Assembly (NCBI GenBank): GCA_021781415.1
Contig: JAJXWW010000214.1
Coordinates: 25,407 to 89,406 of the forward strand
DNA: 64,000 nt
Origin: Planctomycetota bacterium
Lineage (GTDB): Bacteria > Planctomycetota > Planctomycetia > Gemmatales > Gemmataceae
Direction of reading: 5' to 3'
Shown here: positions 7,713-16,345 of the stretch, in pieces
Layout of the letters: each line of letters begins with the position of its first letter
Numbering within the stretch: position 1 is the stretch's first letter
Translations under genes and position numbers: made by a program
The notes under the pieces: generated by a model
What the model was told of the DNA's origin: nothing
What the model saw: only the letters and a program-made list of their open reading frames with translations
The model's database searches: none

Positions 7713-9281
7713 TCAACGATAACTGTGCAGCGATCCCACGAAGGGGGTGAGGAAGGGGACAATCGCCGGCGAGCCGGGAGTCGTTTGCCGCGCGCCGATC
7801 AGGGGTTGCGAGGCGCGGATGTCCACTTTGAGGAAAACGCCGGTGAGATGCAGGAAGGCCGCGAAGACGAGAGTGGCCGTCAACAATCCGCGTCCCCACG
7901 CCAATTGACGCAGAGCGCTCACGCAAGGAAGACAAAGGAGAGCGAAAAAGGGAACTGTTTCGATCGCGAGCCGCGATCCCCAACAGTCGCCGCCCCACCA
8001 GCAATTCCACGACGCCACCAGTCCCAGGGTCGGCGCGATGGCGGCGAGACAAAACCAGGACCACCCCGGAGGAGCGGCCGAAGGACTCGAGAACAGACGG
8101 CTGCGCACGCTCGGCAGGGCAAATGTTGCCAGTAAGAGAATCCACGGCTGATACACCAGTAAACCGTGATCCAGACTGACCAATAAAAGAACCATGGTGT
8201 CGCGCCAATGTCCGGTAAACGAATTCATTTGCTGGATCGAAGGGCCGAACGGCGTGCCGTAGACCGCTTGGTAGTAGCAGGTCCAGGGGAGATAGGCGAC
8301 GGCGGCGGCCAATCCAACGAGGACAGCGCGGCGCGGCGCGCGAAGCAGCAACCATAGTCCGAATGCCGCAATCGACAGAGCCGAGGCCAGCCGGCAAGCG
8401 AACATCATCGACAGAGCCACGCCCTGAAGTATCGTTCCTGCTCTAGTCGGCCGTTGCCAAGTGCGAAACTCGATCAGGATCGCCAACAACATCCAGAAAA
8501 GGACGCCTCCGTGCTGCCAAAGGGCTTGCGCCACCGTGCTGCACATGCCCGAACCCACGCCCAATAGCAACGTCATCCACCCCGCCGATCGCGCATCACT
8601 CACATGCAGCGCGATGAGAAAGAATAGGCCCAGACATGAGGCGGCCAGCCACGAAGCCACGCCTTTTTCCATGTGATCTTGCACGCCGCCGCGCGATAGA
8701 TCGACGGCCAACAATCGCGCCGCTGCCGCCGAGGGAAGGGCAAAAAGACACATTCCAGAGGGATAACTCGAGTGAACGCCGTTACTCGTTCGCATAAAGA
8801 AGTACGGCAGATCCGGCGTCGAAGTGGTGCCGTAGAAGGGCGCGTAATGGGACGAATACGAGGCGAGGTCTGTCGAGCCATCGCGCACCAGGGAAGAGAC
8901 GATGAGAGTGATGGGCTTGGAATCGCCGGTCATCAGGGGACGAGGGTTCGTGAGGTAAAACAATCCGGCGGGTAAGACGACGAGCAAGCCAACGGCGCGC
9001 CATGGCACGGGACGACTACGATCGGCGGCGAACGCCTCCAGGGCGCGCCGTGCTTTCTCCGCGCTTCCCAGCACATCGCGGCGATAGGCCGCGCTCAAGG
9101 CGAAGCGCAGCGAAGGCACAACCAGGCCGACGTACAACCAGATGTAAGCCGCGCCGACACAGCGTAGGAATTGCACCGCGGACAGGACGATCAGCCCCGT
9201 CTGAAGGGCGCGCGGTCCCAGGTTTGAAACGACATACGACCAATCGATCCGGCGCGACGCCGCGCTAGGAGACGTTTGCAC
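7713..9281 (-). CDS. Polytopic membrane protein, possibly glycosyltransferase-like
   Basis: About 522 residues with roughly 10 hydrophobic segments, for example LIVLSAVQFLRCVGAAYIWLY, AVGLLVVLPAGLFYL and FALLCLPCVSAL. An extracytoplasmic loop contains YSSHYAPFYGTTSTPDLPY and a later loop has WNCWWGGDCWGSR, which resembles the conserved loop of GT39/PMT-like sugar transferases in many bacterial genomes. I would not assign a reaction. The frame is open to 9884 but that extension overlaps the zinc-ribbon gene; the GTG at 9281 follows GGAG by 8 bases and begins the protein cleanly. It lies 32 bases downstream of that gene, so the two form an operon. Confidence 0.75.
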   Translation of the reverse strand: MQTSPSAASRRIDWSYVVSNLGPRALQTGLIVLSAVQFLRCVGAAYIWLYVGLVVPSLRFALSAAYRRDVLGSAEKARRALEAFAADRSRPVPWRAVGLLVVLPAGLFYLTNPRPLMTGDSKPITLIVSSLVRDGSTDLASYSSHYAPFYGTTSTPDLPYFFMRTSNGVHSSYPSGMCLFALPSAAAARLLAVDLSRGGVQDHMEKGVASWLAASCLGLFFLIALHVSDARSAGWMTLLLGVGSGMCSTVAQALWQHGGVLFWMLLAILIEFRTWQRPTRAGTILQGVALSMMFACRLASALSIAAFGLWLLLRAPRRAVLVGLAAAVAYLPWTCYYQAVYGTPFGPSIQQMNSFTGHWRDTMVLLLVSLDHGLLVYQPWILLLATFALPSVRSRLFSSPSAAPPGWSWFCLAAIAPTLGLVASWNCWWGGDCWGSRLAIETVPFFALLCLPCVSALRQLAWGRGLLTATLVFAAFLHLTGVFLKVDIRASQPLIGARQTTPGSPAIVPFLTPFVGSLHSYR

Positions 9282-9313
9282 AATCGCTTCTCCGATAATC
9301 GGATATTCGTTGT

Positions 9314-9742
9314 CTACAACTCGGGTACGGGTTGCAGCGAATGCCCGTGGTCGTCGTAAAACGCCTCGTGCAAGAGGAATATCTGCCGCGTGGAAAAGCC
9401 CAAGACTTTCAATTGCCGACTCAATTGATGATAGGCGTGCCGATCCAGCCGTCGCGCCAACAGCGTTTGAAAGTGGTGGGGGCAGAGATCGATCTCCACC
9501 GGCTCGGTGGCATGGAGAGGATAGGTGAGATAGCGAACGGTCCCTTGCTGATGGCAGGCGGCGCAGCGATGTTTCTCGGTGCGAACGACGAACGGCTCGC
9601 CTTCGCCTTGCGCCAATGCCTCCTGGCAGTCCGGGCAGATGGATTGTCCGGCCAAACGATCCCACGGACACCCCGCCGATTGACAGCGACAGCACGGCGC
9701 GCGCAGGGTCAACGGTTCCTTCACCAACCGCAGTCCATCCAT
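9314..9742 (-). CDS. Double zinc-ribbon protein
   Basis: The 142-residue protein contains paired cysteine motifs: CCRC near residues 18-21, CP at about 25, CPDC near 38-41, CAAC near 60-63 and CPHH near 87-90, consistent with two or more zinc-binding ribbons. The C-terminal part (LSRQLKVLGFSTRQIFLLHE) is helical and charged. There is no enzyme signature. A GGGAGGG site precedes the ATG by 6 bases. It is the first gene of an operon with the membrane protein below it. A role in nucleic-acid or protein binding is possible but not shown. Confidence 0.7.
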   Translation of the reverse strand: MDGLRLVKEPLTLRAPCCRCQSAGCPWDRLAGQSICPDCQEALAQGEGEPFVVRTEKHRCAACHQQGTVRYLTYPLHATEPVEIDLCPHHFQTLLARRLDRHAYHQLSRQLKVLGFSTRQIFLLHEAFYDDHGHSLQPVPEL

Positions 9743-9960
9743 TGTTGGCCCTCCCCCAAGCGGCCACGTCGCTGCCGACGCGCAACCGCATCTCCCAAAG
9801 TCTCCCTTCGTTAACTTCGGAACAATTGGGAGTATTCTTGAAAGAATCGACGGAGGGTAGGGGTTTCCGGCGCGTTGGAATCAACCTGTGAGACAGAACC
9901 TATCCCAGAAGCGCGCAGCCGAACGCACGCGAAGTCGGGTTAGGGGATCCGAGGCACGCG

Positions 9961-11178
9961 CTAGACGGCTTTGAGGACGAGACAGGTATTACTGCCACCG
10001 AAGCCGAACGAGTTGGAGACGGCGACGCGGACCTTGGCGGGGCGCGCTTCGTTGGCGACGTGACATAAGTCGCATTCGGGATCGACTTCATGTAAATTGA
10101 TGGTTGGCGGCAGCGCTTCGCGCTCCATGGCCGCCAGACAGGCCAGCGCTTCGACGGCGGCGGCGGCGGTCAGGAGGTGGCCGGTCATGCTCTTGGTCGA
10201 ACTGATAGGCACGCGATGAACGTCGTCGCCAAATACAGCGGTCAGCACGCGCGCCTCGGCGATGTCGCCGACGGGGGTGCTGGTGGCGTGAGCGTTGATG
10301 TAATCGACCTCGCCGGGATTGCAACCGGCGTCGCGCAGGGCTTCGCGGACGGCGGCGGTGGCCGGTTCGGGATCGGGACTCGGAATCACCATGTTGAAGG
10401 CATCGCTGCGCGCGCCGTACCCCGCGACTTCGGCGTAGACGCGCGCCGACCGCGAACGAGCCGTCGAAGCCGGTTCCAGCACGAACACCGCTCCGCCATC
10501 CCCCATGACGAAGCCGTCGCGCTGGCGGTCGAAGGGGCGCGAGGCGGCTTGCGGTTCGGCGTTGCGGCGCGAGAGAGCGCGGAGATTGCCGAAACCGGCG
10601 AGGGCCATCGGCGTGACGGCCATGTCGCACGCCCCGGCGAGACAGACATCGACCCAACCCAGATCGAGCCAGTGCCGCGCCTGCGACAGGGCGACGTTGC
10701 CGCTGGCACAGGCCGCCGACACACTGACGGCGGGACCGCTGAGATCGAGGACGCGGCGCGTGCGGGCGATCATCGACTCGGTATCGTTTTCGGGCTGCCA
10801 GACGCGGCGGCCTCCCGTCAGGGCGTCGGCCTCCCAATACTCCAGCCACTCGGCCCCGACGCCCAACACGAGTCCGATGCGAACTTCGCCGCGCCGTTCC
10901 CACCAACCGGAATCGCGCAGCGCGGCGACACAGCACCAGCGCATCAATTGTTCCAAACGATGCAGTTGCGCGAACTCGGCCGGTTCGATGCCGGACGGGC
11001 ACGGGACTTCGTGCAGCTGGCCAGCGATTTGACTGGGATGTTCGGCGACATCGAAACCGCGCACGCGGTCGATGCCGGAACGACCGTCCAGAAGGCGGTC
11101 GGCGAAGGCATCGTAGGTATGTCCCAAAGGGGTGGCCGTGCCCACACCTGTTATCCAGATTCCGTCGACGTGACTCAC
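9961..11178 (-). CDS. Beta-ketoacyl-[acyl carrier protein] synthase II-type enzyme
   Basis: Catalyses decarboxylative condensation of acyl thioester with malonyl-ACP. The 405-residue product has all three catalytic residues of the KAS I/II class: Cys157 in SAACASGN, His297 in NAHATSTPVGD and His334 in GHLLTAAAAVEAL; the C-terminal NSFGFGGSN loop is intact too. It therefore looks active. The GTG start at 11178 overlaps the stop of the upstream ketosynthase-like gene by four bases (GTGA), implying translational coupling; the same frame stays open to 11856 but that extension is the neighbour read out of frame. It is far from plsX-fabD, so primary fatty-acid synthesis or a secondary polyketide-like pathway are both possible. 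Confidence 0.88.
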   Translation of the reverse strand: MSHVDGIWITGVGTATPLGHTYDAFADRLLDGRSGIDRVRGFDVAEHPSQIAGQLHEVPCPSGIEPAEFAQLHRLEQLMRWCCVAALRDSGWWERRGEVRIGLVLGVGAEWLEYWEADALTGGRRVWQPENDTESMIARTRRVLDLSGPAVSVSAACASGNVALSQARHWLDLGWVDVCLAGACDMAVTPMALAGFGNLRALSRRNAEPQAASRPFDRQRDGFVMGDGGAVFVLEPASTARSRSARVYAEVAGYGARSDAFNMVIPSPDPEPATAAVREALRDAGCNPGEVDYINAHATSTPVGDIAEARVLTAVFGDDVHRVPISSTKSMTGHLLTAAAAVEALACLAAMEREALPPTINLHEVDPECDLCHVANEARPAKVRVAVSNSFGFGGSNTCLVLKAV

Positions 11179-12098
11179 GTTCGATTCTCCACTCCGACGG
11201 TCAGCGCACTCATGCGAGCGGCAACCGATGGAGAGCGGTTGATTCTCCCGTTCCCCATCGATCGCGTCTCGGAAAAGTCCACCGAACGCGACAGTTCCAG
11301 ACGATTGCCCGCGTCGAGTAGTTGCACGATGGTCGTATCGCCGCCGCGCGGCGCATGTAACAGATGCAAGAGTGATTCCAGGCGGAGCAAATCGAACCCG
11401 GCGGCCTGCGCGGACGATTGAGGGACGGACGAGGAATCGCCCTGGACGAGTTGCAATCGAATGCGCGAAGTGTGGGCCGACGCGGGCGTAAGGGCCAGGG
11501 CCAAACCGACGGCTTGCGTGCCCGGCGCGGAATGGCCCGCCGCATCGGGAGGCAGTTCCGGGTCGAGACAGGTCAGCACGACCCACACGCCCGGCAGGCG
11601 TTTGCGCTCCAACATGGACATGGCCGCCAAGATCGCTTCGATGGCTCCGCTCGGCCCGCCGCCGACGCCGAAATTTGGGCCGTGAATCTTGAGTGCCTGA
11701 CTGACGGTTCCGGAGATGGAGTGCAACGAACGATGCGGGATCAGGTGAGGCGACACTCCCCAAGCCCCCTCGGCGGCAAAGCGCTGCAGCGCCGCGGCCA
11801 TCGCCGGACGACCCAGAAATCGCGGCGCGGCGACAACGCCCCAATCGCGAAAACACGTCGCTTGCAACTCCGCAGCCCGGATGGCCCGATAGACCGCGCC
11901 GAGACCGGCGACGGTCTGTTCGTCGGCGTGTTTAAGGAACGACGCCGGCAGTGGCTCGCCGACTGCCGGACCCGGATTGCGCCGCAACTCCGGTAAAGAC
12001 TCTAGGTTCACGCGCAGCACCGCGTCGGCCGCCGCCTCGCAGCATACGGAGCGGCTCCGCGCCCGCGATTGGTCTTCACTTGGCTTCAAAGGACACAA
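11175..12098 (-). CDS. Ketosynthase-like protein lacking the catalytic cysteine
   Basis: A protein of up to 307 residues that resembles only the N-terminal half of ketosynthases (beta-ketoacyl synthase-like N-terminal family). The thiolase-fold core is visible in HSISGTVSQALKIHGPN followed by FGVGGGPSGAIEAILAAMSM, the place where an active synthase has A-C-x-S-G. Here glycines and proline replace the cysteine, so it should not form an acyl-enzyme. The second-half histidines are absent. It overlaps the active synthase at 9961-11178 by four bases, suggesting a partner subunit comparable to the chain-length factor of type II polyketide synthases. The TTG at 12098 is the longest start; GTGs near 12020 are possible. 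Confidence 0.7.
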   Translation of the reverse strand: MCPLKPSEDQSRARSRSVCCEAAADAVLRVNLESLPELRRNPGPAVGEPLPASFLKHADEQTVAGLGAVYRAIRAAELQATCFRDWGVVAAPRFLGRPAMAAALQRFAAEGAWGVSPHLIPHRSLHSISGTVSQALKIHGPNFGVGGGPSGAIEAILAAMSMLERKRLPGVWVVLTCLDPELPPDAAGHSAPGTQAVGLALALTPASAHTSRIRLQLVQGDSSSVPQSSAQAAGFDLLRLESLLHLLHAPRGGDTTIVQLLDAGNRLELSRSVDFSETRSMGNGRINRSPSVAARMSALTVGVENRT

Positions 12099-12497
12099 AT
12101 CCTTTCGCGCTCCTCTCCTCTCGGCATCCTACGCCGAGAACGCCCCATCACGTTCCGGAGAGGTAAAGTACGAGTGGTCGTACTTCAATTGATGAAAGCT
12201 GTCAACGCGAAATCGCAACGAATCGACTCGATACATTCATTGCGATCGTTCTCTTCCAACTCCTTCTATCGGTCGAGACAGCCGAAGACGTTTGGAAACG
12301 CTCATTTCTTTTTTGCAATTTGTCGCGCGCCTCTGTATGCTGAAGGTGGTTTGCATGTGGATTTTGAGAAGCTCGGTCGTCTTTTTTTGGGTGCGTCGCT
12401 CTCCTCGCCGCTTTCCCCGTTGTCGGCGACCTGTCCCACCCAGACAGCCTTGTCCGCGTACATCCTCAATCTTCCCTGGTTTGACAGGATACCCGCG
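12099..12497. promoter_or_regulatory. Divergent intergenic region before the tricorn gene
   Basis: About 400 bases separate the minus-strand ketosynthase-like gene from the plus-strand tricorn-like gene. I see no convincing gene; the tricorn frame is open through it but encodes nothing protein-like before the signal peptide at 12498. A candidate promoter reading toward tricorn is TTGCAA at 12313-12318 with TATGCT at 12336-12341, 17 bases apart; each box matches 4 of 6 consensus positions, so this is weak evidence. Confidence 0.3.
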
Positions 12498-15400
12498 ATG
12501 ATCCGCTCGATTCAAACTTTCCTGCCGATTCTTCTTCTCGCTCTGACCGCCGGAGCCGGCCGCGCTCAAGAACCGATTCGACTGGCCCGCACGCCGGACA
12601 TCTCGCCCGACGGAAAACTCGTCGCCTTCAGCTACAAGGGCGACATCTGGACGGTGGAAACCATCGGCGGCACCGCCAAGGCCGTCACCTCGCATCCCGC
12701 CCACGACATCGGACCCGTATTCAGCCCGGACGGCCGGCGTCTCGCCTTTAGTTCCAATCGCTACGGCAGCTACGATATTTTCGTCGTCGCCGTGCAGGGC
12801 GGCCGGCCCACGCGCCTCACCGCCGACTCGGCGACCGAAATGGTGTGCGGTTGGACTCCGGACGGCAAAAGCATTCTCTACGCCTCGACGCGCAGCACCT
12901 CGTTTCCACCCGGCTACGAGCTATACACGGTTCCCGTCGAAGGCGGCATGTCGCGGCGCGTCAGCGCCGCCGAGGGCAAGGAGGGCGTTTACTCACCGGC
13001 GGGGGATCGCATTGCCTACGTTCGCGGCCCAGGCAGCTGGTATCGCAAGGGCTATCGCGGCTCGTCCAACGACGACATCTGGATTTGCAACGCCGACGGC
13101 AGCAACAATCGTCCGATCACCTCCTTCAACGGCCAAGACAATTCGCCCATGTGGAGCGACGACGGCAAGACCCTGTATTACGTCAGCGAGAACCTCGGCG
13201 GCACGGCGAACATCGTTCGCCTGCCGCTCGATGCCGTCGGCAAACCGTCCCCCAAACCCGAAGCGGTCACGTCGCACAAAGACGATAGCGTTCGCCGCGC
13301 GCGCATCTCCCGCGACGGGCAATGGATCGTCTACGAGTGCGGTGCCGATCTGTGGGTCACGTCCACCAAACCCGGAGCCACGCCGCGCAAGCTGGCAGTG
13401 GAGGTCTATGCCGACGATAAGAACAATCCCGAACAACTGCGCATCTTCACCAACGGCGCGACCGAATTCTCGCTCTCTTCCGACGAGAAGTACATGGCCT
13501 TCGCCGTTCACGGTAAGCTCTTCCGCACGAACGTCGGACCCAATACCAAAGTCGCGCAGATGACCGAGGGGGCCTCCAACGACCACAACCCGGCTTGGGC
13601 ACCGGATAGCTCCAAGATCATCTTCATCTCCGACCGCAACGGCCACGAAGATCTCTATCTGCTCGAAGCCGACGATCCCGAACATCCGAAATTCGTTGAA
13701 GCCACTCGGTTCAAGGCACCCAAGCAGCTTACCTTCACCGACGAGGCCGAAACCAACGTCAGCTTCGCGCCCACCAAGGGCGGCCGCGTCGCCTTCCTCC
13801 GCGGCGGCAAACTGTGGACCATGAACCCCGACGGCAGCGATCCGAAAGCCGTCGTCTCCGACGTTCATGTTTTCGATTACGATTGGTCGCCGGACGGGAA
13901 ATGGTTCGTCTATGCCCGTCGCGATGGTTCGTTCGCTAGTGAATTGTACATCGTACCGTCCACCGGCCCCACGACCGAAAATCCGGCCCGCAACATTACT
14001 CGCTACGCCACCTACAACGGCGATGTCACCTGGAGCAACGACGGCAAGAAAATCGCCTTCCTGAGCGAACGCCGCGATAGTGGAAGGCAATACGTCTACT
14101 CCGTGTCGCTGCAAAAACCCGCCGCACCCGGCGTGAGCGACCGTCCCAGCATCCTGCGCGGCTCGACGGTGTCGATCGACTGGGAAGACATCCACTTGCG
14201 CGTCGAGCCGGCCGCCCCGCTGCCGGCGGTCACGGGCTGCATTTCGCCGGACGGTAGCAAGGTTGCCTTCCGCGATGCCCGCGATCACGATCTTTGGGTG
14301 GCCAGCACCGGCGGCGGACAGCTGACACGCTTGACGACCCATCACGCCGCTCCCCGTCAGATCGTGTGGTCGAAACCGCGCGGCGCGCTCGGCGGCGACT
14401 TGATCTATTACCTCGACCGCGACGGAGCCATCCATCTGATGCGATCCTTCGGCGGATCAGGCCCTTCGCTGCCCTTCCGCATTAAAATGCGCATTCACAC
14501 GGAGGATCTGTACCGCGAAATGTTCGATCAGACGTGGCGCTATCTCGCCGAGCATTTTTACGACTCGAGCTATCACGGCCGCGATTGGAATGCGGTGCGC
14601 GAGAAGTATCGCGGGCTGGTCAAACATATCGCCATGAAAGAGGATTTATACTCTCTTCTTTATCTCATGTTGGGCGAGTTGAACGCCTCGCATCTAGGAG
14701 TGAGCGGTCGAGGCACGTCTCCCGAAGAAGAAACCGCCGACCTCGGTTTGATCTTCGACGACGCCTATCGCGGGCCGGGGCTGAAGATCGCCGAGATCGT
14801 CAAGCGCGGTCCTGCCGATCGTCGGGGCCTGACGCTCAAGGCCGGCGAATATATCCTTGCCATCGACGGCACGCCGCTGACCGAGAAGACCGACCTGAGC
14901 CGTCTGCTCAACGGCAAAGTCGGCGAGAGCGTCGATCTGCAAACGGCGGCCAAACCCGACGCTCCGGCCAAGGAGCAACGACACGTCCCCATCACCGCCG
15001 TGGGGCGCGGCGCGATCGCCCCCCTGATGTACGATCGGTGGGTCGAACACAACGCGCGGCGCGTCAACGAGCTAAGCAAAGGCAAGCTCGGCTACATCCA
15101 TATCCCCAGCATGGACGATGCCGGACTCGATCGCTTCGTGCGCTCGCTCTACTCCGACAATTTCGACAAGGAGGCCATCGTCCTCGACGTTCGCTACAAC
15201 GGTGGCGGCTTTACTCACGACAAGATTTTGAACTATCTCGGTAGCCGCGAACACACCATTTTCAAAGAGCGCAACGGAGGACAAGGATTGGTGTTGCGGG
15301 CCAACGACCGCAAATGGCACAAGCCGCTCGTTCTCCTCATCAACAATCGTTCGTATAGCGACGCCGAGATTTTCCCGAACGCTTTCCGTACTCTGGGACT

Positions 15401-15755
15401 CGGCAAGTTGGTCGGCCAATCGACGGGCGGATTTGTCATCGGTACCGGCTCGGTGCAACTGATCGACGGCTCAACGCTCCGAATTCCTCGCATTGGTGTT
15501 TACACGAGTAAGGGTGTGAACATGGAGAAAGAGGGCGTCGCACCGGATGTCGTTGTCGAGGAGCAGCCGGATCAATTGGCCAAGGGGGTCGATGTGCAGC
15601 TCGACAAGGCCGTCGAAGTGCTGCAAAAGGACGTCGTCGCCTGGATACAGAAACATCAACCCAGCGCGGTCGGCAAACCGACCGAGTCTGCTTCCACCGC
15701 TCCGGCCAAGACCGCGCCCGGAACCGCCGTGCCGTCCGCTCCTCCGGGCAAGTGA
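12498..15755 (+). CDS. Exported tricorn-like protease (WD40-like propeller + PDZ + S41)
   Basis: The 1085-residue protein starts with a signal peptide, FLPILLLALTAGAGRA. Two beta-propeller regions follow, built of TolB/WD40-like repeats (DISPDGKLVAFSYKGDIWTV, then many SPDG / WSPDGK copies up to about residue 640). The C-terminal half holds a helical segment with LNASHLGVSGRG (Ser-His of the tricorn active site), a PDZ domain (AEIVKRGPADRRGLTLKAGE), and the S41 core VLDVRYNGGGFTHDK and NRSYSDAEIFPNAF with the nucleophile serine, ending with a glutamate in MEKEGVAPDVVVEE. Length and order match tricorn, which trims oligopeptides. Archaeal tricorn is cytosolic; this one appears exported. The gene ends in a 24-bp hairpin. 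Confidence 0.88.
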   Translation: MIRSIQTFLPILLLALTAGAGRAQEPIRLARTPDISPDGKLVAFSYKGDIWTVETIGGTAKAVTSHPAHDIGPVFSPDGRRLAFSSNRYGSYDIFVVAVQGGRPTRLTADSATEMVCGWTPDGKSILYASTRSTSFPPGYELYTVPVEGGMSRRVSAAEGKEGVYSPAGDRIAYVRGPGSWYRKGYRGSSNDDIWICNADGSNNRPITSFNGQDNSPMWSDDGKTLYYVSENLGGTANIVRLPLDAVGKPSPKPEAVTSHKDDSVRRARISRDGQWIVYECGADLWVTSTKPGATPRKLAVEVYADDKNNPEQLRIFTNGATEFSLSSDEKYMAFAVHGKLFRTNVGPNTKVAQMTEGASNDHNPAWAPDSSKIIFISDRNGHEDLYLLEADDPEHPKFVEATRFKAPKQLTFTDEAETNVSFAPTKGGRVAFLRGGKLWTMNPDGSDPKAVVSDVHVFDYDWSPDGKWFVYARRDGSFASELYIVPSTGPTTENPARNITRYATYNGDVTWSNDGKKIAFLSERRDSGRQYVYSVSLQKPAAPGVSDRPSILRGSTVSIDWEDIHLRVEPAAPLPAVTGCISPDGSKVAFRDARDHDLWVASTGGGQLTRLTTHHAAPRQIVWSKPRGALGGDLIYYLDRDGAIHLMRSFGGSGPSLPFRIKMRIHTEDLYREMFDQTWRYLAEHFYDSSYHGRDWNAVREKYRGLVKHIAMKEDLYSLLYLMLGELNASHLGVSGRGTSPEEETADLGLIFDDAYRGPGLKIAEIVKRGPADRRGLTLKAGEYILAIDGTPLTEKTDLSRLLNGKVGESVDLQTAAKPDAPAKEQRHVPITAVGRGAIAPLMYDRWVEHNARRVNELSKGKLGYIHIPSMDDAGLDRFVRSLYSDNFDKEAIVLDVRYNGGGFTHDKILNYLGSREHTIFKERNGGQGLVLRANDRKWHKPLVLLINNRSYSDAEIFPNAFRTLGLGKLVGQSTGGFVIGTGSVQLIDGSTLRIPRIGVYTSKGVNMEKEGVAPDVVVEEQPDQLAKGVDVQLDKAVEVLQKDVVAWIQKHQPSAVGKPTESASTAPAKTAPGTAVPSAPPGK

Positions 15756-15767
15756 GGAGATTGTACC

Positions 15768-15820
15768 GGAGCCGGCGCACGGGACGGGAGAATGAATCTC
15801 TCGTCCCGTGCGCCGGCTCC
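15768..15820 (+). terminator. 24-bp hairpin after the tricorn gene
   Basis: Arms at 15768-15791 and 15797-15820 are complementary over 24 bp with one G-U wobble and enclose a 5-base loop. It begins 12 bases after the tricorn stop. There is no T run after the second arm. The hairpin also covers the upstream GTG (15808) of the next open frame, which is one reason to start that gene further on. Confidence 0.65.
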
Positions 15821-15843
15821 ACGATTCTTTCCTGTCGCCGCGC

Positions 15844-16326
15844 ATGCACCTACCGATGATCTCTCTCCGCCGCTACCTCGTCTTGATTGCTCTGTCCTTC
15901 TGGCAAGGCGGATTCACGTTCTACGCTGCCGTCGTCGTTCCGGTCGGCCAGGAGGTGTTCGGCCACCTGCGCCAAGGGTTCATCACGCGACAAGTGACCG
16001 TTTATTTGAATCTCGCGGGAGCCATCGCCTTGATGGTACTGGCGTGGGATCTGTTGGCCGCGCGCGATCCTTCGCGCTGGCGGCGCGTCGTTTTGCGTGC
16101 GGCGTGGGCGGGGATGCTTCTAACCTTGATCTGGCTGGTTTGGCTGCACCCGCGCATGGACGAATTGCTCGTTCCCAAAGGCCGCCTCATCCTCGACTAC
16201 GAGATATTCCGCGCGCGGCACCGCCTCTATCTCTGGGTCAGTACGGTGCAATGGGGTTGTGGATTGGTCTATCTCCTGGTCTCACCGATAAGCTGGCGGC
16301 GAATGGACGGCGAGCGAACAGCCTGA
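15844..16326 (+). CDS. Small four-helix membrane protein (DUF4149-like)
   Basis: About 160 residues with four predicted membrane helices: around YLVLIALSFWQGGFTFYAA, VYLNLAGAIALMVLAWDLL, VVLRAAWAGMLLTLIWLVWL and WVSTVQWGCGLVYLLVSPI. The first helix motif FWQGGFTFYAAVVVPVG resembles the DUF4149/TMEM205-type membrane family; no catalytic residues are evident. Starts at 15844 and 15856 are both possible; GTG at 15808 is unlikely because it is inside the tricorn hairpin. The gene converges on the DUF1501 gene with only 19 bases between their stops. Function unknown. Confidence 0.65.
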   Translation: MHLPMISLRRYLVLIALSFWQGGFTFYAAVVVPVGQEVFGHLRQGFITRQVTVYLNLAGAIALMVLAWDLLAARDPSRWRRVVLRAAWAGMLLTLIWLVWLHPRMDELLVPKGRLILDYEIFRARHRLYLWVSTVQWGCGLVYLLVSPISWRRMDGERTA

Positions 16327-16345
16327 CTCCTGTTCCCATCTAGCC

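Noticed and set aside
9282..9884. N-terminal extension of the polytopic membrane protein
   Set aside because: It overlaps the zinc-ribbon gene in another frame and has Arg-rich shadow composition; a well-placed GTG exists at 9281.
9961..11856. 631-residue version of the ketosynthase
   Set aside because: The upstream 226 residues are the neighbouring gene read out of frame; the GTG at 11178 overlapping that gene's stop is the true start.
12993..14435. 480-codon open frame on the minus strand inside the tricorn gene
   Set aside because: Antisense shadow of the propeller repeats; composition is Gly/Val-rich without motifs.
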